NCBI GenBank assembly: GCA_910585465.1
Contig: CAJUEW010000012.1
Span: forward strand, 33,987 to 97,986
DNA: 64,000 nt
Origin: an uncultured Lachnospiraceae bacterium
GTDB lineage: Bacteria; Bacillota; Clostridia; Lachnospirales; Lachnospiraceae
Direction: 5' to 3'
The notes under the pieces were generated by a model, which saw only the letters and a program-made list of their open reading frames with translations, was not told the DNA's origin and searched no databases. Below are positions 42,155 to 51,733 of this stretch, in pieces; position 1 is the first letter of the stretch; each line of letters starts with the position of its first letter. The position numbers were made by a program, and so were the translations under genes.

Positions 42155-42679
42155 TTATTCCACAATTTTATCCCCTTTTATTGCTATATTTAATGCTTCC
42201 TTTTCTTCTTCTGACATATTAATGCTGGATTCTCCATTAATAATATCTTTTACATAGGAATAACAGCCCTCCCGGCTGTACATGGAGTTAATCAAAATAC
42301 CGTCATTATTTTTATCCAGAAGTGCCAGTGCATAACTGAGTTTACCGCTCATTTCACGAAATGCATCGTATTTCACCAGCCCTCTTTTCTGGTATACTGT
42401 CTGGAGATTCTCAAAAATATGCTCAATCTGCCCTTCCTTTTCCTGGTCAGATTCCTCCAGCTTATCTAATCTTTCTAATTGTTTTAAAATTGTTTCTTCC
42501 AGAGACTGTGCATCATTTCCGCACATAAATTTATCATAATTGCTGCACATTTTTTTTATTTTACGTAACATAAAAATATACAGAATAATCATAATTAAAA
42601 TAATAGCTGCAAGACCAATGATGATATATGCGGGATCAATTCCATATGATGCCATTAATTCCAATATTGGACTTCTCAT
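42155..42679 (-). CDS. DUF4446 family membrane-anchored protein
   Basis: 174 residues. One N-terminal membrane helix (about 18-37) then a coiled-coil segment (~55-95) and a small conserved C-terminal domain containing VKYDAFREMSGKLSYALALLD and N/DGILI...SREGCYSYVK, which is the DUF4446 signature. Function unknown. It directly follows parB (21 nt) in origin regions of Clostridia, so a link to chromosome partitioning or the cell pole is often assumed but not shown. Confidence 0.85.
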   Translation of the reverse strand: MRSPILELMASYGIDPAYIIIGLAAIILIMIILYIFMLRKIKKMCSNYDKFMCGNDAQSLEETILKQLERLDKLEESDQEKEGQIEHIFENLQTVYQKRGLVKYDAFREMSGKLSYALALLDKNNDGILINSMYSREGCYSYVKDIINGESSINMSEEEKEALNIAIKGDKIVE

Positions 42680-42700
42680 TTTTTTATTCTCCTTTGTATT

Positions 42701-43606
42701 TTACTTTATCATAATTTCCATAAGCCGTTCCAGCTCCTCTATAGAATAGTATTCAATTTCAATTTTTCCTTTTTGTTCATTTTTACGGTTTATAGAGACC
42801 TTTGTTCCCAGTGCAATTTTCATTTTTTCTTCCAGACTCTGGTATATTGCTATCTGCTGCGGACTCTCTTCCTTTTTCTGCGGTCTTTCCTTTCCAATAT
42901 TTTTTACCAGCTTTTCTACTTCCCGGACACTCAGTTTTTCATTAAATACCCGGTTTGCAGTCTGAAACTGAACATCCGGATCTTCAATAGCAAGCAATGC
43001 TCTTGCATGTCCTGTAGTCAGCATTTCATCAACCACCATTTGCTGAACTCTCTCATCCAATTTAAGCAGCCGCATGGAATTTGTTATAGCCGTTCTGCTT
43101 TTTGCTACTCGTTCCGCAATTTCTTCTTGTTTTAACTGAAATTCCACTAAAAGCCGCTTATAAGCCGCTGCTTCCTCTATGGGATTTAAGTTTTCTCTCT
43201 GAATATTCTCAATCAAAGAAATTTCTACAATTTCCTGATCTGTCATTTTCCTGATAATCACCGGAATTTCTTTCAAACCGGCCATTTTTGCCGCCCGCCA
43301 TCTTCTTTCCCCGGCAATAATCTGATAATAATCCTCTTGTTCCTGCACAATAAGCGGCTGAAGAACACCAAACTGCTGAATAGAATCCGCCAACTCCTGA
43401 AGAGACTCATCGTCAAAATTCTTGCGCGGCTGTCCTCTGTTCGGCTCCACCTGATGAATATTTACTTTTACTTCTGTAGGTTTTTCAATAATTTTTTCTA
43501 CTACTTTTTCTACTACTTTTACTTTCTTTTCATTTTCAGCCGCTTTTCCATTATCAGGTATCAGACTGTCCAGCCCTTTTCCCAATCCACCCCTTTTTAC
43601 TGCCAT
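42701..43606 (-). CDS. parB: Chromosome-partitioning protein ParB (Spo0J)
   Basis: 301-residue CTP-dependent DNA clamp that loads at parS and recruits SMC. The N-terminal nuclease-like/CTPase region has GQPRKNFDDESLQELADSI and GERRWRAAKMAG (the GERRxRA motif). The helix-turn-helix around 150-190 (LKQEEIAERVAKSRTAITN) reads parS. A short C-terminal dimerisation domain ends the protein after a Lys/Glu-rich linker. It overlaps the end of parA by 10 nt. Two perfect parS sites lie just upstream of parA. Confidence 0.96.
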   Translation of the reverse strand: MAVKRGGLGKGLDSLIPDNGKAAENEKKVKVVEKVVEKIIEKPTEVKVNIHQVEPNRGQPRKNFDDESLQELADSIQQFGVLQPLIVQEQEDYYQIIAGERRWRAAKMAGLKEIPVIIRKMTDQEIVEISLIENIQRENLNPIEEAAAYKRLLVEFQLKQEEIAERVAKSRTAITNSMRLLKLDERVQQMVVDEMLTTGHARALLAIEDPDVQFQTANRVFNEKLSVREVEKLVKNIGKERPQKKEESPQQIAIYQSLEEKMKIALGTKVSINRKNEQKGKIEIEYYSIEELERLMEIMIK

Positions 43607-44373
43607 TCTTCCTCTCCTTTATGCAATACTTCCTGTGCCAGCAGGCGATAACTCTCTGCTCCTGCTGATCTGGAATCATACAGATTAATGGGAAGTCCAT
43701 GACTTGGCGCTTCTGCAAGACGGACATTTCTTGGAATGATTGTTTTATATATATTTTGATGAAGATATCCTTTTACATTTTCTACTACCTGAAGAGACAG
43801 GTTTGTTCTGGCATCATACATCGTAAATACTACTCCTTCTATATCCAAATTAGGATTCAGTCTTTCCTGAACCAGTTCTATTGTATGTATCAACTGACTT
43901 AGGCCCTCCAGGGCGTAATACTCACACTGGATAGGTACCAGAACCGTGTTTGCCGTAGTTAATGCATTTACGGTCAGCATATTTAAAGAAGGAGGGCAGT
44001 CTATAATTATGAAATCATACTCTTGTGAGATTCGATCCGTTTCTTTCTTTAATATATACTCTTTTTCTTCAATTCCAATTAATTCAATTTCCGCACCTGC
44101 CAGATTTACATTTGATGCAATTAAAAACTGATTTTCAATCTCTGTCTCAATGATGCACTCTTCTATTTTACATTCACCCAGCATTAAATCATAAACACTG
44201 TTATCTACTGCATTTTTATCTACGCCAAGACCACTAGTCGTATTTCCTTGCGGGTCAATATCAATTGTGAGTACTTTCTGTCCAAGCTCTGACAGACATG
44301 AAGATAAATTGATTGCTGTGGTTGTCTTTCCGACTCCGCCTTTTTGGTTTGCAATTGCAATAATTCTTCCCAC
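43597..44373 (-). CDS. parA: Chromosome-partitioning ATPase ParA (Soj)
   Basis: 258-residue deviant-Walker ATPase. KGGVGKTTT (residues 10-18) carries the signature lysine, followed by DIDPQGNTTSGLG and the Walker B stretch FIIIDCPPSLNML. With ParB it segregates origins and, in sporeformers, modulates DnaA and chromosome capture. Length and layout are standard Soj. It is the first gene of the parA-parB-DUF4446 unit, with the parS pair in the upstream gap. Confidence 0.96.
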   Translation of the reverse strand: MGRIIAIANQKGGVGKTTTAINLSSCLSELGQKVLTIDIDPQGNTTSGLGVDKNAVDNSVYDLMLGECKIEECIIETEIENQFLIASNVNLAGAEIELIGIEEKEYILKKETDRISQEYDFIIIDCPPSLNMLTVNALTTANTVLVPIQCEYYALEGLSQLIHTIELVQERLNPNLDIEGVVFTMYDARTNLSLQVVENVKGYLHQNIYKTIIPRNVRLAEAPSHGLPINLYDSRSAGAESYRLLAQEVLHKGEEEWQ

Positions 44374-44444
44374 TTGTTTCTCCTTATTTCATTTGTACTT
44401 TATCAAATCATATGTGGCTTATCGTTTCTAGTATATCATAACAA

Positions 44445-44460
44445 TGTTTCACGTGAAACA
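44445..44460. promoter_or_regulatory. parS site 1
   Basis: TGTTTCACGTGAAACA, a perfect 16-bp match to the universal parS palindrome, 72 bp before the parA start. Confidence 0.97.
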
Positions 44461-44500
44461 TTTATTATAAAATATTTAAATCTTTTATTTCATTTTAATA

Positions 44501-44516
44501 TGTTTCACGTGAAACA
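44501..44516. promoter_or_regulatory. parS site 2
   Basis: Second perfect TGTTTCACGTGAAACA, 56 bp (centre to centre) from the first. Both sit about 10 kb from oriC. Confidence 0.97.
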
Positions 44517-44622
44517 TTATAAATATTGATTGCAAAATATTGTTCTAAAAAATATGACTCAAAATAACTATTGAAGTACCAGCAAATATAGTATAAAATC
44601 ATAGATAAAAAGGAGTGATAAC

Positions 44623-45588
44623 TTGAAAAACAAAAAAATCACAATTACACTCTCGTTTATTGGATTAATTACCGCTTCTCTGACCATTCTCTCTGGTATT
44701 AATAAGGGAGTCAGTAAATTGGCAACATCAAAAGGGTTGCTGAATATTAAAAACAAAGAAATTTATCACTGGAGATTTGGAGATATCTGCTATAGCATTA
44801 CCGGGGAGGGTAAACCTGTATTGCTTATTCATAATCTAAAAGAAGATAGTTCCTCTATTGAATGGTCAGAACTTATTCCAAAACTCTCAAAAACAAACAC
44901 CGTATATACGATTGACCTGCTTGGCTGCGGATTATCAGAAAGACCTGATATTACCTACACAAGTTATATGTATATTCAATTAATTAACGACTTTATAAGA
45001 AATATTATAAAGAAAAAAACCAGCGTCATTACTACAGGCAAATCAGCATCTTTTGTTCTTGGGGCATGCAGTATTAATGAAAATGAATTTGATGAATTAA
45101 TCCTTATTAACCCGGAAAGCATTCGTAATCTTCATAAAGCTCCGTCAAAGAGGACAAAAACAGCAAAATTTATATTAAAAACACCAGTTATCGGAACTTT
45201 TATTTATCATTTGCAAACTGCCCGAAATATAATAGAAGAAAATTTTGAAAAAAATTATTTTTATGACAGGGAAAATATTCCGGAAGCCCTTATTGATTAT
45301 TATTATGAATCTGCTCATCTGACCGAAGGAAATGCAAAAAATTTGTTTATTAGCCTGGTTGGCAGATATACAAATGCCAATATTATTCGGACATTAAAAA
45401 ATATTAATAAAAATATCCATATTCTCGCCGGACATGAATTATCGGGAATAAAAGAAACTATTAAAGAATATCAGTATTACAATCCTGCTATTGAAGCAGA
45501 ATACATTGACTATACAAAAGGACTGCCCCAGCTTGAATCACCGGAAGAAGTTTTAAAATTTATTAATTTATATTTGTACAATGACTAA
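44623..45588 (+). CDS. Alpha/beta-hydrolase fold protein
   Basis: 321 residues, TTG start chosen for its AAGGAGTG site. A hydrophobic N-terminal segment (~8-26) may anchor it to the membrane. The alpha/beta-hydrolase pattern is visible: PVLLIHNLKED (oxyanion region, ~65-75), TIDLLGCGLSERPDI (~105-119), and nucleophile Ser in TTGKSASFVLGAC (~143). The normal G-x-S-x-G is G-K-S-A-S, so activity is possible but atypical. The expected late His is not obvious (GHELSG or a shifted residue). It is divergent from parA and convergent with rsmG, in leading-strand-opposed orientation. Substrate unknown. Confidence 0.75.
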   Translation: MKNKKITITLSFIGLITASLTILSGINKGVSKLATSKGLLNIKNKEIYHWRFGDICYSITGEGKPVLLIHNLKEDSSSIEWSELIPKLSKTNTVYTIDLLGCGLSERPDITYTSYMYIQLINDFIRNIIKKKTSVITTGKSASFVLGACSINENEFDELILINPESIRNLHKAPSKRTKTAKFILKTPVIGTFIYHLQTARNIIEENFEKNYFYDRENIPEALIDYYYESAHLTEGNAKNLFISLVGRYTNANIIRTLKNINKNIHILAGHELSGIKETIKEYQYYNPAIEAEYIDYTKGLPQLESPEEVLKFINLYLYND

Positions 45589-45590
45589 AA

Positions 45591-45640
45591 ATATCCCCGG
45601 CCTCTTATTACGGCCGGGGATACAAAATTTTTTATTTTTC
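45591..45640. terminator. Bidirectional terminator between hydrolase gene and rsmG
   Basis: TATCCCCGGCC (45592-45602) pairs with GGCCGGGGATA (45612-45622), followed by T-rich sequence on the plus strand; serves converging genes. Confidence 0.88.
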
Positions 45641-45664
45641 TGTCAGAAAAATCATTTTATCATT

Positions 45665-46387
45665 TTAATGAAGCGGTTCTTTAGAGGGAAGCCCTGATTT
45701 TCTTGGATATTTTTTGGAACAGTTATTTACCTTTTTTATTTTAATCAAAGATCGATAAATATCGGAATCCGGTAGAGTAAAGGTTTTACACTCTTCTATT
45801 TTCCCGCCAAGCAGAAAAAGCGCAGTTTTCGCCTCCTTCAATTCCTGTGCAATCTCTCCTGATTTATAGGAAATAAATTCTCCGTTTATTTTTACATAAG
45901 GAAGAGAATATTCACTGAGTGTAGAGAGATTTGCAACTGCCCGGGATACGCAGACATCATAGCTTTCCCGATGCTCAGCAGATCTTGCATAATCTTCCGC
46001 CCTTCCATGAATTGTCTCTATTCCACACAAGCCTGTCTTAGTTATTACCTCATTTAAAAAACGGATTCTCTTATTCAAAGAATCTAAAAGCGTAATCCTG
46101 AGATTGGGAAAGGCAATTTTAAGAGGAATACCCGGAAAGCCTGCGCCAGTACCTATGTCAATCAAACTATCCACATTCTCCATATCTTTTATACAAATTA
46201 TTGACAAACTATCCACAAAATGCTTTTGAACCACACTTTCAAATTCAGTGATCCCGGTCAAATTCATAAATTGATTCCACTCGTACAAAATCTCATAATA
46301 CTTATAAAACTGCTCTGCCTGCTTCAGACTAATTTCCAATCCAAGCGCCCTTATTTTTTCAACAATATACAATAATCTCTGTTTCAT
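45665..46387 (-). CDS. rsmG: 16S rRNA (guanine-N7)-methyltransferase RsmG
   Basis: 240-residue SAM-dependent enzyme methylating G527 of 16S rRNA. Motifs: NLTGI (41-45) near the start, LIDIGTGAGFPGIPLKI (the SAM-binding loop), LLDSLNKRIRFLNEV, and VSRAVANLSTLSEYSLPYVK. Loss of this gene gives low-level streptomycin resistance in other bacteria (established). Starts 2 nt after mnmG ends, as in the usual mnmE-mnmG-rsmG array. Confidence 0.95.
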   Translation of the reverse strand: MKQRLLYIVEKIRALGLEISLKQAEQFYKYYEILYEWNQFMNLTGITEFESVVQKHFVDSLSIICIKDMENVDSLIDIGTGAGFPGIPLKIAFPNLRITLLDSLNKRIRFLNEVITKTGLCGIETIHGRAEDYARSAEHRESYDVCVSRAVANLSTLSEYSLPYVKINGEFISYKSGEIAQELKEAKTALFLLGGKIEECKTFTLPDSDIYRSLIKIKKVNNCSKKYPRKSGLPSKEPLH

Positions 46388-46389
46388 AT

Positions 46390-48285
46390 TTATTCTTCCA
46401 TATTTTTCTGATGTCTCTTCTGTTCCAGATAGACAAGAAGTACAGAAATATCCGCAGGAGATACACCGGAAATTCTGGACGCCTGTCCGATAGAAATAGG
46501 TCTACATAATTTTAATTTCTGTACTGCTTCTATCCGAAGACTTTGAATTTCATCATAATTTAAATCCTTTGGTATTTTTTTTGCTTCCAGCCTCTTAAAC
46601 TGCTCTACTTGTTTTAACTGACGCTTAATATATCCGTCATATTTAATATCAATTTCTACCTGTTCTGTTACTTCCTGAGGCAGACCTGGCCTTTCAGGAT
46701 CAATTAATGCCAAATATTCATATTTCATCTCCGGCCGTCTTAAAATCTCTGCCAGAGAGGCTGCAGTCTTCAGACCGGTACTTCCGTATTCCGCTAAGAG
46801 CTCCTGTACCTCCTTTGATGCCCCAACCATCATCTCTTCCAGACGCTTCTTTTCCTTTTGAATCAATTCTGTTTTTTTCAAAAGCTTCTGATAGCGCTCT
46901 TCCGAAATCAGTCCTACCTGATATCCAAGAGGTGTTAATCTTTGATCCGCATTATCCTGACGGAGAAGAAGACGGTACTCTGATCTGGATGTCATCATAC
47001 GATACGGCTCATGATTTTCCTTTGTCACAAGATCATCAATGAGCACTCCTATATATCCCTGGGAACGATCTATCACAATTTGTTCTTTTCCTAATATTTC
47101 CATAGCTGCATTAATTCCTGCCACAAGTCCCTGGCTGGCAGCCTCTTCATAACCTGAGCTTCCGTTAAACTGTCCTCCGCTGAACAGCCCCTTCAAATTT
47201 TTAAATTCCAAAGTAGGATATAACTGCTGAGGATTGATGCAGTCATACTCAATAGCATAAGCATTCCGGACAATCCTTGCATTCTCCAGTCCCGGAACCG
47301 AATGGTACATTTCATGCTGAACGTCCTCTGGAAGAGAACTGGACATTCCTCCCACATACATTTCATTTGTATAAAGTCCTTCCGGCTCCAAAAATACCTG
47401 GTGACGGTTTTTATCTGCAAACTTCACTACTTTATCTTCAATAGAAGGACAATATCTGGGACCTGTTCCTTCTATATCTCCTGAAAAAAGCGGAGAACGA
47501 TCCAAATTAGACCTGATAATCTCGTGAGTCTTTTCATTTGTATAAGTCAACCAGCATGATGCCTGTTTAATCTGCACTGTTTCAGGATCAGTGGTAAATG
47601 AAAAAGGAACAACTGTTTCATCTCCAAATTGCTCTTCCATTTTACTAAAATCAACTGAACGCCTGTCAACTCTGGCAGGTGTTCCTGTCTTAAACCGATA
47701 CATTTCAATTCCTATTCTTTTTAAGGAATCTGTCAGATGATTAGCGGCCTGCAGACCATTCGGTCCTGTATAATTACTTACATTTCCATAGATACATCTG
47801 GCTCTCAAATATGTTCCGGTACAGAGAACAACCGCCTTTGCATGATAAACAGCACCGGAGTAAGTGCGGACTCCTGCTACCTTCCCCTTTTCCGCCAGTA
47901 TATCCGTAACCTCAGCCTGTACAATCTGAAGATGATCTGTATTTTCCAGCACTTTTCTCATGGCACGACTGTATTCCGCCTTATCTGCCTGGGCACGAAG
48001 AGAATGGACAGCCGGACCCTTTGACACATTCAGCATTTTTGACTGTATAAAGGTTTTGTCGATCACCTTGCCCATCTCTCCGCCCAATGCATCCAGTTCT
48101 CTAACCAGATGCCCCTTAGAGCTTCCTCCAATATTGGGATTACAGGGCATAAGCGCAATACTGTCCACACTGACCGTAAATACAACCGTTTCCAAGCCAA
48201 GTCTGGCACAGGCAAGCGCTGCTTCACATCCGGCGTGACCGGCACCAACAACAACCACATTCACATATTCTTCCAAAAACGGCAT
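46390..48285 (-). CDS. mnmG: tRNA uridine-5-carboxymethylaminomethyl synthesis enzyme MnmG
   Basis: 631 residues from the ATG at 48285, chosen for AAGGAGAAGG upstream and the standard N-terminus (VVVVGAGHAGCEAALA). FAD-binding dinucleotide fold at the start; MnmG signatures GPKYCPSIEDK-type (here GPRYCPSIEDKV) and QQLYPTLEFKNLKGLFSGGQFNG split by position ~340-370. The C-terminal helical domain (from ~550) binds MnmE. With MnmE it modifies U34 of tRNAs reading NNA/NNG codons. 11 nt after mnmE. Confidence 0.96.
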   Translation of the reverse strand: MPFLEEYVNVVVVGAGHAGCEAALACARLGLETVVFTVSVDSIALMPCNPNIGGSSKGHLVRELDALGGEMGKVIDKTFIQSKMLNVSKGPAVHSLRAQADKAEYSRAMRKVLENTDHLQIVQAEVTDILAEKGKVAGVRTYSGAVYHAKAVVLCTGTYLRARCIYGNVSNYTGPNGLQAANHLTDSLKRIGIEMYRFKTGTPARVDRRSVDFSKMEEQFGDETVVPFSFTTDPETVQIKQASCWLTYTNEKTHEIIRSNLDRSPLFSGDIEGTGPRYCPSIEDKVVKFADKNRHQVFLEPEGLYTNEMYVGGMSSSLPEDVQHEMYHSVPGLENARIVRNAYAIEYDCINPQQLYPTLEFKNLKGLFSGGQFNGSSGYEEAASQGLVAGINAAMEILGKEQIVIDRSQGYIGVLIDDLVTKENHEPYRMMTSRSEYRLLLRQDNADQRLTPLGYQVGLISEERYQKLLKKTELIQKEKKRLEEMMVGASKEVQELLAEYGSTGLKTAASLAEILRRPEMKYEYLALIDPERPGLPQEVTEQVEIDIKYDGYIKRQLKQVEQFKRLEAKKIPKDLNYDEIQSLRIEAVQKLKLCRPISIGQASRISGVSPADISVLLVYLEQKRHQKNMEE

Positions 48286-48296
48286 TTTCCTTCTCC

Positions 48297-49676
48297 TTAC
48301 TTTCCTGTACAAAACTTGCTGAAAATCTCATTGATCAAATCCTCCCCGACCGATTCGCCCAGAATATTTCCAAGAGATTCATAGACATCCATCAGATCAA
48401 TAGAGAAAAAATCCTCAGGCATCCCTGTAGAAATACTCTCCAGCACTCTTTCAAGGCTTTTTTCTGCCTCCTGCATAGCAGTCTTATGACGTATACTGGT
48501 CAGATATATTTCATCATTAAAGGAAATCTTTCCGGACAAAAACATTTCCTCTAAAATTCCGGTAAATTGATCGATTCCTGTTTCTTCCTTTGCCGAAATA
48601 CAGACAATCGGCTTTTGAATTCTTTTCTTCACCATATCTGCTTCTGTGACCAGAGGAAGATCTATTTTATTCAAAAGGACAATTACATTCTGATCCTTCA
48701 GCATAGAAATAATCTGCTCATCATTTTCATCCAGATCTGTAGAACTGTCAACCACATACAGGATCAAATCAGCGTTCCGGGCAGATTCTTTTGCTCTGTC
48801 TACACCGATTTTTTCCACAACATCCTCTGTATAGCGGATACCCGCCGTATCCACTATATTCAGAGACAGTCCTCCAAGCTGTATTTGCTCTTCCAAGATG
48901 TCCCGCGTAGTACCCGCAATATCTGTAACAATCGCACGGCTGTCTCCCACAAGAGTATTCAAAAGTGAAGATTTCCCGGCATTTGGCTTTCCCACAATCA
49001 CAGTACGAATCCCCTCTTTTAAGATTCTTCCCTGATCCGCATTTATCAGTAAATCCTCTGCTTCCTCTTTCAAATCCTGCACCTTTTTCTGAAGATTTTG
49101 AGGATAATCTTCTAAACTGATATGCTCCGGATCATCCAGCGCAGATTCAATAAAAGCAATCTCATATAATATTTTTTCCCTCATCCTTTGGATTTTCTTT
49201 AATACAGAGCCTTTTAACTGACGGACAGAGCTTTTCAGTGCATAATTATTTTTTGCCTGTATAATATCAATGACAGCTTCCGCCTGAGACAAATCAATCC
49301 TTCCATTTAAAAAAGCTCTTTTTGTAAACTCTCCCGGTTCTGCAGGTCTGGCTCCCTTTCTTATAGCCAGCTCCAGAATCTTTTTCATAACAAACACACC
49401 GCCATGGCAATCAATTTCCACCGTATCTTCGGCTGTATAGCTATGAGGTCCTCTCATAAGAAGAACAATTACCTCATCCAGTATTTCTTCCTCATCCATA
49501 ATATTTCCATAATGAATAGTATACGTACCTTGCTCCGATAATTTTTTTTCAGGATTTTTCGGCTGAAATATTTGATCCGCAATAAAAAATGCTTCCTCTC
49601 CGCTGATACGTATAATTCCAATACCAGAATTTGTCATGGAAGTTGCGATAGCTGCAATTGTATCACTCTTTGTCAT
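48297..49676 (-). CDS. mnmE: tRNA modification GTPase MnmE
   Basis: 459 residues from the ATG at 49676 (MTKSDTIAAIATS), which follows TTTGGAGG and matches the family; a frame continuing to 49811 is spurious extension. The N-terminal tetrahydrofolate-binding domain has IGIIRISGEEAF. The GTPase domain is inserted in a helical domain: GKPNAGKSSLLN (P-loop), DIAGTTRD, DTAGIR, NKIDL. The C-terminal CTGK matches the catalytic Cys-x-Gly-Lys tail. Partner of MnmG, whose gene follows. Confidence 0.96.
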   Translation of the reverse strand: MTKSDTIAAIATSMTNSGIGIIRISGEEAFFIADQIFQPKNPEKKLSEQGTYTIHYGNIMDEEEILDEVIVLLMRGPHSYTAEDTVEIDCHGGVFVMKKILELAIRKGARPAEPGEFTKRAFLNGRIDLSQAEAVIDIIQAKNNYALKSSVRQLKGSVLKKIQRMREKILYEIAFIESALDDPEHISLEDYPQNLQKKVQDLKEEAEDLLINADQGRILKEGIRTVIVGKPNAGKSSLLNTLVGDSRAIVTDIAGTTRDILEEQIQLGGLSLNIVDTAGIRYTEDVVEKIGVDRAKESARNADLILYVVDSSTDLDENDEQIISMLKDQNVIVLLNKIDLPLVTEADMVKKRIQKPIVCISAKEETGIDQFTGILEEMFLSGKISFNDEIYLTSIRHKTAMQEAEKSLERVLESISTGMPEDFFSIDLMDVYESLGNILGESVGEDLINEIFSKFCTGK

Positions 49677-49713
49677 AATCAATCCTCCAAAAAACCTTAA
49701 AAAAAGAGGACGC

Positions 49714-50433
49714 TTATTCGCGTCCTCCACCCTTCTTATTATAATTCCGGTTGCTGCTGCGGTTATTGTTAAAACGGCGATGACGGTTATTATTATCCCG
49801 AATGCGAACACCTTCCTTTAAAGTGACCACAACCCGACGGAAAGGCTCTTCACCCTCACTGTGAGTTTCCACATAACGGTCATTCTGAAGCGCAGAATGA
49901 ATTACCCTTCTCTCATAAGGATTCATCGGTTCCAAAGTTACCGGCTTACCAGTCCTCTTTACTTTAAATGCAATATTTTTTGCAAGATTTTCAAGAGTAT
50001 CCTTTCTTCTCTGACGATAATTTTCTGTATCCATTTTTACACGGATATATTCCTCTTCATCCTTATTTATCACAAGGCTTACCAGATATTGAAGAGAATC
50101 CAGAGTTTGTCCCCTTTTACCGATCAAAACCCCCATATCTTCTCCGGAAAGATCAATATTAATAATCCTGTCCTCCATATCTTCTTCAATATTAATATTT
50201 ACCTTAATCTGCATGGCTTCAAAAACCTGAGCCAAAAATTCTTCTATTTTTCCTCTGGTATCAAGAATTCTGCGGGCGCTGATTTTTGCAGGTCTGCTTC
50301 CGATTCCAAGAAAACCACTGCTTCCTTTATCGAGAACTTTATAATCTAGTTTATCAGATGTAGTTTCAAGCTGAATTGCAGCTTCCATAACGGCATCATC
50401 TACAGTCTTGCCTGTAAATTCTTTGTATTCCAT
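49714..50433 (-). CDS. jag: RNA-binding protein Jag/KhpB (SpoIIIJ-associated)
   Basis: 239 residues. N-terminal Jag-N domain (1-~55, EYKEFTGKTVDDAV... GSSGFLGIGSRPAKI), then a KH domain (~95-145, GVLIGKRGQTLDSLQYLVSLV), then an R3H domain (~150-210, MNPYERRVIHSALQND). An Asn/Arg-rich low-complexity tail ends the protein. Jag binds RNA and affects cell division and wall synthesis in Firmicutes; next to yidC in nearly all of them. 15 nt after yidC. Confidence 0.94.
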   Translation of the reverse strand: MEYKEFTGKTVDDAVMEAAIQLETTSDKLDYKVLDKGSSGFLGIGSRPAKISARRILDTRGKIEEFLAQVFEAMQIKVNINIEEDMEDRIINIDLSGEDMGVLIGKRGQTLDSLQYLVSLVINKDEEEYIRVKMDTENYRQRRKDTLENLAKNIAFKVKRTGKPVTLEPMNPYERRVIHSALQNDRYVETHSEGEEPFRRVVVTLKEGVRIRDNNNRHRRFNNNRSSNRNYNKKGGGRE

Positions 50434-50448
50434 ACCAGTTTTTCCTCC

Positions 50449-51720
50449 CTATTTTTTCGACTTCTCATTATACTTTGCTACCATAGCTGCTTTCGATGCC
50501 AAACTTCCGGGCTTATCCGAATTTTTATAATAGTTAGTTGACGCCTCCACGGCCGCTATCCTTTCCTCCTCTGTCATCGATTTTTTACTTTTACTGTTTT
50601 CAATTGTCTTTACATTCGTCTTTGCAATATCCGTTATCTTTTGAGGAGGAAGACCCTTCTTTTCACGAATCCGATTATTCTTTTCTATGTTTTTCTTCAC
50701 TATTTCATCCAGATCAAGCTTATTCATATATTTATTAATAGCCCACTGCTGGATACCACGGATTACCGCACCAGCAATCCAGTAAAGTCCCATACCTGAA
50801 GGGAGTGTAAAACAAAACCATGCTGACATCAAAGGCATTGTCATATTCATGGTCTTCATAGTAGAATTCATGGTACTGTTTTCATCCCCTGTGGACGGCT
50901 GAGGCATCAGCTTTACATTCAACCACTGAGTAAGCGCTGCTAAAAGCGGAACCAAAACCGCACCAAACAACAGCAAAAAGCTTCCTGTTGCAATGGCGGA
51001 CTTTGCGATATTCCATGGCGAATTAGCAATATTAATACCAAAATTATTCATATGGTTAATAGAAACCTGAGTATTTACAATCAGATTCTCCATATCCGGA
51101 AATTTATCGATTAACATCTGCCAGGTTGTATTTCCCGATTCCTGAAGCTTATAGAGAACATCGATAATTGTATTTGCCTGGCTAAAATCTTTTCCTTCAA
51201 TATATAATCTGCCGTTTGTGGCCATCTCCTGCATAAACTCAGAACCGCCCGGAGCTGCAAGAATCTGTCCTGCCAATTCTGTAAATACATTTTTTACGCC
51301 GCTTACATATGCCGGCACGTTCATAATCACACGATAAAGTGATAGTAATATAGGAAGCTGAATCAATAACTGAAGGCAGCTTCCGGTCGGAGAAACTCCA
51401 TATTTCGCATAGACGGCCTGTGTCTCTTCATTCATGGCCATCATAGAATCATTGTCTTTTTTATTCTTATATTTTTTTTGAATTTCCTGAATTTCAGGAT
51501 TCATTTTTGCAGACAGCTTGGAAAATTTCTGCTGTTTAATTGTTAACGGAAGCATCAATAAATAAATAATGGCTGTAAATAAAATAATACATAATCCAAT
51601 ATTCTGTATACCAAATACACTGTCCAAAAAATTAAACAGTACACTCATAATCCATCCAAGAATTCTGGCTACATCTCCGATAATAAATGTACTGTTCTGA
51701 GTCAATAAAATACCTGACAA
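50449..51720 (-). CDS. yidC: Membrane protein insertase YidC/OxaA (SpoIIIJ)
   Basis: 423 residues from a TTG start at 51720, chosen for AAGGAGG seven bases upstream; a frame to 51750 lacks a site. Five membrane helices; conserved LLMLPLTIKQQKFSKLSAKMNPEIQEIQKKY loop is visible in pieces (LPLTIKQQKFSKL, then MNPEIQEIQ). The hydrophilic groove arginine region of YidC is present in the first core helix. Larger than B. subtilis SpoIIIJ because of ~70 extra residues between the second and third helices (about 130-235) and a Lys-rich tail. Inserts membrane proteins with or without SecYEG. Confidence 0.93.
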   Translation of the reverse strand: MSGILLTQNSTFIIGDVARILGWIMSVLFNFLDSVFGIQNIGLCIILFTAIIYLLMLPLTIKQQKFSKLSAKMNPEIQEIQKKYKNKKDNDSMMAMNEETQAVYAKYGVSPTGSCLQLLIQLPILLSLYRVIMNVPAYVSGVKNVFTELAGQILAAPGGSEFMQEMATNGRLYIEGKDFSQANTIIDVLYKLQESGNTTWQMLIDKFPDMENLIVNTQVSINHMNNFGINIANSPWNIAKSAIATGSFLLLFGAVLVPLLAALTQWLNVKLMPQPSTGDENSTMNSTMKTMNMTMPLMSAWFCFTLPSGMGLYWIAGAVIRGIQQWAINKYMNKLDLDEIVKKNIEKNNRIREKKGLPPQKITDIAKTNVKTIENSKSKKSMTEEERIAAVEASTNYYKNSDKPGSLASKAAMVAKYNEKSKK

Positions 51721-51733
51721 AATAAACCTCCTT

